64,000 bases of DNA, taken from NCBI GenBank assembly GCA_000328365.1, contig KB310189.1, positions 34,178 through 98,177 of the forward strand, written 5' to 3'. Positions within the stretch are counted from its first letter, which is position 1. Every line of letters begins with the position of its first letter. The notes below the pieces were generated by a model. That model searched no databases. It was not told the DNA's origin and saw only the letters and a list, made by a program, of their open reading frames with translations. Source of the stretch: Capitella teleta (lineage: Eukaryota; Annelida; Polychaeta; Capitellidae). Both the position numbers and the translations under genes were made by a program. Shown here one piece after another: positions 56,960 through 64,000 of the stretch.

Positions 56960-58340
56960 ATCACTAAATACATCAAAACTGAAATGATTCCTTAGTGTGG
57001 TACACCAAGCCATATGTGTGACGAATTGCACCAAAGTGAGTCGCTTGTCAAAAGAAGAGACTGCTGTTCTTTGGGCAAGGTCTATGGAGTTAGGCATCTT
57101 GTCACGCCAGGCCACTCATTGCGTAGACATCTCATACGGAATCCATTCAGTCTCTGCTCGTGTGAGGCGTAGATTTAACCAAGATTCAGATCTGTATAAG
57201 AAGGTGCTCAAGAGTGCAGGATGCATATACCTTGGGTTTTGTTCCAGTGGTGAGAACACCATGTTTAGCCAGACTTTTTGGAAAACCAGGATATGCTGAC
57301 TGAGGCCTTGCCTAAATAGCTGTTTATCTCAACATCAAGTGAGAGCTTGTTAGAGATTGTGGATCCCAGCATGGTCATAAATATTTTGAATTTTTTGGGT
57401 CAGAATCTGGGTCTTTTTCTGGCTGATTGCAAGTCACGACCTTTTGCAAGAAGTGGAGAAAGGATCTACTAGATTTTGGATGCCTCTTTCAGATTGCAAG
57501 ACCAATTAAGGCAGGGTTGTCAGCAAAAATCAAATCTTGGATTAGAACTGGACAGGGGAAAGTTTTGGTTCAGAATCTGGCATGGTTAAAAACTTTACCA
57601 TTGCTGCACATTCTATTCCTTCAGATTGACTCCATCAATTGATGCATCAGAGGCATGCTTCAGCAACCGGGAGAACAAAATCCCAAACAAGGTTAGGCAA
57701 GCACACAGCCCTGCTAAACGTGCTTTTTGTGGTGAATGGGTAGGACAGAGGTTCAATGTAGGAGATCGACCCTTAAATGTTTTTGTGGAAGGAGAATTGT
57801 AAGCAATGTTGTGGGACACCCAATCTTTTTGATGACTTTAAAGCTATAAACAAGCATGCATACACAATGGTGCTACTGCCAAATATGCGTCTTCAAATTA
57901 TAATAATTAAACATGTATACTAGCATTTGTTGAATGAACATGCATGCAATTTTGTTTTAGAAGTTCAAGCAGAAGAAGAAAATATCACATGGGTCCAACA
58001 AACAGTTTGACACAAACCTGTTATCAAAATAATTATTGCTAGTGCTAGTTTCTGCGTCATGTCAGAAAACATATTAAATACACCCCATTGATGCATTTAC
58101 TGCATGTATTCTTACTCTCAGAGCGACAGTCTCCACATATACAGTACTTAACTAGTATTTTTCCATATTGTCAACAGAGTTATAACTTTAAAGGAGAGAA
58201 AAGACTACTGCATCCATTGAGCACCGCACGTTATCTAATGCCATCTTTTTTTATTAAATGTCTGACCAAAACTGTGTCTGCAGTTTAACTATGCTCTGCG
58301 CATACGCAGTGTTTTCCGTTTGGGTTATCTGTACCCTATT
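56960..58340. other. No gene recognised
   Basis: Frames at 56997-57299 and 57427-57642 (+) look mildly coding but resemble no family I can name; they may be relics of a repeat. Confidence 0.4.
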
Positions 58341-58344
58341 AAAA

Positions 58345-58436
58345 TTCACAATCATAACCGGTCGGGTCTTGAGAGCAGGACTTTGACTTCCGATGGATTG
58401 CAATCGACCTACATTGGATTGCAGTCAGCCGGACAA
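58345..58436 (-). mobile_element. SINE head fragment
   Basis: AATCATAACCGGTCGGGTCT and TGGATTGCAGTCAGCCGG match the tRNA-like head and head-body junction of the 41-kb SINE; no body is present. Confidence 0.55.
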
Positions 58437-58439
58437 ACT

Positions 58440-58990
58440 GACATTACAATGATTAAATGTATTCATGGGCATTTCACAAGCTCTTCTTAAAAAATTACCC
58501 AGCAATCATGCTTTGTTATTGTGAACAAAGTTTTGAGCAAGATTTCGTAAACAGGTTAATGCTTACTGTAAAACAGAAAATTATTGAAAGTTGTAAATGT
58601 TTGTGGTCACGCCCATGGAAAAATTTTCATGCATGAAAAGTTTGCTGTTGAGCATAATTATATGTATGTTTTTTTGTGGTTATGGACTGAAGAAAATTTA
58701 CACATGAGATTTTTGCAGTTTGCCGCGACTGCAAACAGGCTGTTTGGCTGTTTTACAGTACATGTATTATGCCTAAAAAGAATTTTTGCATGTTCAAAGA
58801 ACCTAGACACAAAGGATCTTTGATATCTTGTGCCAGCATTTGTTACATTTTAATTGTTAATCAATAGATCAAGGAAAATAATATATGATGAACATCACTT
58901 GTTGAGCTAGTTTAATTGGCATTGATTCTGTCGTCATTATAAAATTATATGTGGAAGAAAATTATAAATAAGGATTTTTTTGTCAAACTA
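58440..58990. other. No gene recognised
   Basis: AT-rich sequence with nothing I can support. Confidence 0.5.
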
Positions 58991-58999
58991 AAAAGCCAC

Positions 59000-61900
59000 T
59001 GCAGCTATAAAAGACAATCAGTGTGGTTGAAGTGATCCCAACCAGTTTGGTTCTTCTTTGCTGCGTGCTGACCGCGTCGCCGCCAGCACTGCCCTCAAGC
59101 CGGCATTTCAGGCAGAGCAATGGCGAGGTGCGGACGGCGTGTATTGAAGCAGACCCAGATTGTAAGTGCATTCAATTGTTACTGTATTTACTTATTAATT
59201 GTTGTGAATTGTTGTTACAGTTTTGGCTCTCACTCTCTCACTCACTCACTTGACTTGAAATCATCATTAAAGGAGCGTATACAAAAAACTGAGTCGATGT
59301 TCATGTTCATCTATTGCACCCACAGTCCAAAAAATGAGTTAGTGAGGGCCGTGCCGTGCGAAACAAGAGCCTGCGGATGCCCGAGAACTAGATGAGAATG
59401 CAGCGCAAGAAGAGCTCATCGGGGACCAAGACCTGCAAGAGCGACCTCCAGAACGACCACCAAAACACATGGCGAAGCTGAACAGGAGAGAGGGCGCGCT
59501 GCGTACTCTCCATGAGGTCTGCAACCCCGCCCTTCTGACGAATGTTGAGAGAGCATTAGAGGCATCGCACGCCGCTTTCGCAGAGTTCAAAGTGGCCAAC
59601 AGACAGACGTCCTCCCAGCACAAATGAGACAAGACCTTCAGAAAGTGACAAGATCAGTACTGGGGGCTTATGGAGAGAGCCAAGAGATGGATCATCACCA
59701 CCAGAGGGATGCTGCAGGATCAAGAGAGGCCGCAGCAAGAGGAGCAGGAGTCAGATGTCACAGAGGGCGTCTTGGCAGCCAACTTCGCGCGTGTGAACGT
59801 CCAAGGTCACGTAGAGCCAGCGAGGTCAAGGCGGAGCAGCACCAGTTTGATGAGATCAGGATCCACCAGAGCCTCTGCTACGAAGGCACTGCTAAGGGAG
59901 ACCGCCCAGATTGCCGAGTTGCGTGTGGAGCGCAATGCTGAGATGACACTGTTACAAAAAGAGCTCATGTTGAAGCAAGAGCGACTTGACATAAAGCTGC
60001 GAAAGTGCAGTGCGTGAGTGCAGTGGACGATCAAGTGACTTTCAATGTTCCCGAATCGAAACCAATCATTGATATGTCTCAGCAATCTGAATCTCTATTG
60101 CGCCCACTCCCTGAATCTCGATCGCGCCCACTCGATTCCACTGTCAAACTCTTTGTCTCTTTCTGAGCTAACGCTAACAATACTGTCAATGAGACTCCTA
60201 TCAACTGTTCTCTGCCCAAGGTTGCCTTACCTCAGTCATCTGTTAACTTTGCTCCCTCTGAGACCATTGCCTTTTAACCTAACCTTGCTCAATCCAATCC
60301 AATTGCTTCAATGCCTGTTTCATCTACTCCTGTTTTGCTATCTAACAATGTTTCTTTTTTTGACGGAGATGTATTGTTGTACCAGTCTTTTACCGAGAGC
60401 TTTAAGATACGCGTTGAATCTCAGGCTATTGCCAGCAAAAACAAGTTACTTTTTCTCATTCAGTTGCTTGTTGGGGAGCTGAAAGACTTGGTGATTGGTT
60501 GTTTGCATATGACCAACGGTTATGATGAGGCTCATGAACTGTTATACAGGACCTATGGTGACCTGTACAAATTGTCATCTGCTGTTGTGACAAAATTGAA
60601 CGCTTGGCCGGTTGTTAAACCCGATGACGCAGGCCAGCTGCAGAGCCTTTCCATTTTTCTCATGCGTTGCCGCACTGCAATGCATGACACGAAGTTTTCG
60701 AGCATTTTGAGTCATCCCGACACGTTGCGGACCATAGTTCAGAAGCTGCCAAATAACTTGTGCAACAAGTGGTTCTAGAAGGCACATGACATGCGTCAGC
60801 GGGGTTTTGTTGCGTTTTGTTATGCGTGCCTGGAACCGGGTCATTCAGCGCGCTTCTGTAAGAGTAAGCCAAAGTGCGATAAGTGCAAATACAATCATCC
60901 AACTCCAATGCATTTGTCAGTCGACGAATGGAAACGCACGGCGGAACAACGATTGCCGAACGCAACTGACAAAGCTGCAAATGGTGCGGTGTCGATTGAT
61001 GGTGATCGCACGTTTCACCCTATTCTCCCAGTGCTTGTTTGTCACAAGAATTCTGACCAACAAATGCTAACCTACTGCCTGCTTGACAACGGAAGCAGTG
61101 AATGCTTCATGACCAGGGCGTTGTTTGATGAACTCGATCTGAGTGATAGGGATGGATTGCTGCAGCTGAATACCATTCAAGGCGTCTCTTACGAGAATTC
61201 CGTTATTGTCACGGGATTGGTGTTGTCTGATCTAGATGATCACAATCCTGCAGAACTCCCAAAGGTGTTTGTAAAGGACATCACCTGTAGGGGAGGAGTG
61301 CATTGCTAGGGCTGATATGTGCAAGGAAATTCCTAGTTTGGCGGAGTTTGTTGATTTGTTGCCGCCACATTTACCAGAAGCAAGTATTGGCATCCTTCTT
61401 GGTTGCAACACAGCTTTGTTGGAGCCCATTAGTGTTAGGTCCAGTGCATCCGAGACGCTTTTTGCCGTGCGGTACAAGCATGGTTGGGCAGTACAGGGTT
61501 TCGTTGGTTCAGTTGATAGTCATTGCTGCAATTGCATCGTTGTAAAAGAGACTACTTGTAAAGAAGTGTTGGTTCCATATCAGATTTTGAAGCTGCTTGA
61601 GAGTGATTTTGACGAGAAAAGATCCAGCCCTGATAAGTGCGGACCATCTTTGGATGATCAGAAGTTTCTTAGAATTGTCGATGAAAGTATTCAGTTCCAG
61701 CATGGATATTTTGTTGTTACATTGCCTTTGAAAGATAGAGACGTTATTGTGCCTAATAACCGACCGCTGCAAGTGTTTGATTGGGTTGCTATCGAATGAG
61801 TTAAATCAGAATGGGTTTCATTTGACAAGGTTCAACTCGAATAGCAGAGATGTGTTATCTGCTATTTCAGAGAGTGAATGAGCAAAGAAGGTGAAGAACC

Positions 61901-64000
61901 TCGATTTTGATTCCAACAGTTTGCCAATGACAAGGGCCTTAGGAGTTCTTTGGCAGGCCGACAGTGACTGCTTTTCTTTCAATGTGCGCCTCAAAGATCG
62001 GCCGAGCACCTGCCGTGGGGTTTTGGCGATCACAGCAGCAGTATACGATCCCTTAGGTTTTGTGGTGCCAGTCGTGATTGGGATCAGCCCCTTTTTGACG
62101 CTCACACTGCATTGTGGTTGTGGTTGTCGTCACTGCCGAGTTTGGCCGATGTAAAGATTCGCCGTCAACTCTTTGCTTCTTCTCTTTATTTACCAGGTGA
62201 CGCTCACTTGTATGTTTTCTGTGATGCAAGCAAACTAGGATACGGTGCAGTTGTATATCTCAGGACGCAAGCAAACGATTCTGTTAAAATGGCTTTCGTT
62301 GCAGGTAAAGTGCATGTTGCGCCCATCAAGATCAGTAACATGCAGACAACGCCAAAGCTGGAATTAACCTTTGCGACAACGGCTGTGCGCCTTTCATGTT
62401 TTGTGCAGCGCGAGCTGGGTGAGCCAGTGCCCGTTACGTACCAGACTGATTCACAAATTGTGCTTAGCTACATCAACAGCTCTGAGAGGCGATTCCCCGT
62501 GTTTGTTGCCAATCGATTGCGACTGATACATGAATTTTCGCGCCCAGATTAATGGCGAAATGTGCTTTCTGGTCAAAACCCTGCGGACGATGCATCACGC
62601 GGTTTGAAGGCTACTGAGATTCCTTGCTCTGCATGGTTGAATGGTCCAGCATTTTTGCTTCAAAGTGAAGAGCACTGGTCTCTGCAAGCAGATAACCCGT
62701 GCGCCAATCCTACAGTGCAGGTGCAGTCATTTGTCATTGATGCGCAAGAAAGTGATCAAAGGTCCGACGCCTCTTCTATGTTGCAGACACAAATTAATTG
62801 CTTATTATTCTTCCTGGCAGAGATTGCGCCGCGCAGTTGCATACTGGCGTAAGTTTCAACAATGGCTTCGTGCCAAATCTCAAGTCCACTCTACCGTGAC
62901 CGCGACCAACTTACTGGCCGCTGAAAATGCTATTCTTTCATGGGTTCTAAAGGGTGCATTCCCACGCGAGGTTAACATGTTGTTAGCTGATGTAAATAAA
63001 CATGGACAGAGTATTAGTAAGCACGTGTTGAAAGGTTCTCCTCTGTACCGTTTGAATCCTTTCCGGGATGAGATCGGCTTACTTTGTGTTGGAATTTGCT
63101 TGGACAAAAGTAACATGTGCTTTGATTCAAAACATTCGATTATTCTTCCATCGCGTCATCATGTATCAGAGCTCATCATTCAACACATCCACGTGCAGTG
63201 TGGACATGTTAGTCGCAATCTTGTTCTGAGCAATATCCAGCTTCGTTTTCGGGTCATTCATGGTAATTCTACTGTGCATAGAGTTATTGGTTCCTGCATT
63301 TTGTGCAAAAAAGGGAGCGCGAGATGTCTCGATCAGCTCATGTCGAATCTTCTTTCAGCGAGGGTGGAGGATGGCCATGGACCATTTACCCACGTCGAGC
63401 TCGATTGCTTTGGTCCATTTCTCATAAAGCATGGTCGACGCACTGAAAAGCATTATGGCGTTTTGTTCACATGTATGGCTTCCAGGGCAATACATCTCGA
63501 GCTTTTGTGCAGTCTCGACACGCATTGTTTCATCAATTCACTCAGACGGTTCATCGCCAGGCGGGGTCCTGTGACCACCATTTATTGTGATAATGGTACA
63601 AATTTTGTCGGTGCCAAGAACGAGTTTCAGAAAGCGATGTCTGAGATGAAGAGAGGTGAGGTGCATCGTTTCGCAGCGTCACCAGCCATCACTTGGTACT
63701 TCAACCCCCCAAGCGCTTTGCACATGGGTGGCACATGGGAGCGCAGCATTGGAATCGTGCGAAAGATTCTATTTGGATTGATGCAGGAAGCGTTGTTTTC
63801 AGTTGATGCAGAAATGCTACACACTCTGTTCTGCAAAGCCGAAGCAATTGCAAATTCGAGGCCACTGACAGTTGTATTATCTGATCTGGCTGATCTGAGT
63901 CCACTTTCTCCGAGCATGCTACTGACCATGAAACCGCAATGCATTGCGCCTTGGCCTTGTATTTTTGTAAAGGCAGACGTATTTTGCAGGAAAGGTGGAG
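59000..64000 (+). mobile_element. BEL/Pao LTR retrotransposon (fossil, runs off the window)
   Basis: Parts appear in family order on the plus strand. A coiled-coil gag-like region lies near 59640-60015. A Pao-type gag region lies near 60340-60775 (FDGDVLLYQSF, GYDEAHELLYRTYGDL). A CCHC-type knuckle is near 60820-60905 (CYACLEPGHSARFCKSK) and an aspartic protease near 61020-61290 (LLDNGSSECF). Parts of the reverse transcriptase and RNase H region lie near 61320-62550 (VFCDASKLGYGAVVY). An integrase starts near 63150 and continues to the window end (ASRAIHLELL, YCDNGTNFVGA). It is broken, with several breaks. The left boundary is approximate, no terminal repeat could be recognised, and the right end lies outside. 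Moderate decay suggests an old but not ancient insertion. Confidence 0.85.

Overview
The window looks like nuclear DNA from an invertebrate animal. It is AT-rich, has intron-containing genes with GT-AG introns (about 50 to 100 bases in the compact genes, many kilobases in the large one), type II tRNA-Leu copies, tRNA-derived SINEs, LINE scraps, a MITE family and fossils of Ty3/Gypsy-like and BEL/Pao retroelements. I cannot name the species.

Three protein genes are clear, all on the minus strand. (1) 4038-38938: a gene of about 35 kb whose second half is an ARHGAP20 orthologue (PH, RA, RhoGAP, long disordered tail). Its first half adds a Ras-binding-like ubiquitin fold and a complete-looking RhoGEF (DH) domain. 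The 22 exons chain together in phase into a protein of about 1,930 residues that would carry both an activator and a terminator module for Rho GTPases. Several extra exons inside its introns look like alternative first exons that yield shorter forms. (2) 39590-40868: a six-exon short-chain dehydrogenase of the retinol dehydrogenase 11-14 type, 337 residues. (3) 43047-48101: AMBRA1, the autophagy and CUL4-adaptor WD40 protein, 14 exons, about 1,133 residues, ending with two TQT dynein-light-chain motifs.

Region by region: 1-2100 holds two tRNA-Leu(UAA) copies and minus-strand Gypsy-like fossil pieces. 3.5-39 kb is the RhoGEF-RhoGAP gene with its repeat-bearing introns. 39.1-41 kb is the dehydrogenase. 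41-42.8 kb has a LINE scrap and a full SINE. 42.8-48.2 kb is AMBRA1. 48.2-59 kb has no gene I can recognise but holds SINEs and two copies of an inverted-repeat element. From about 59 kb to the end of the window there is a broken BEL/Pao element on the plus strand.

The strongest candidate for something undescribed is the RBD-DH-PH-RA-RhoGAP architecture with its nested start exons. A second is a 15-base motif (AATCATAACGCACTC) repeated about ten times between 25 and 42 kb.
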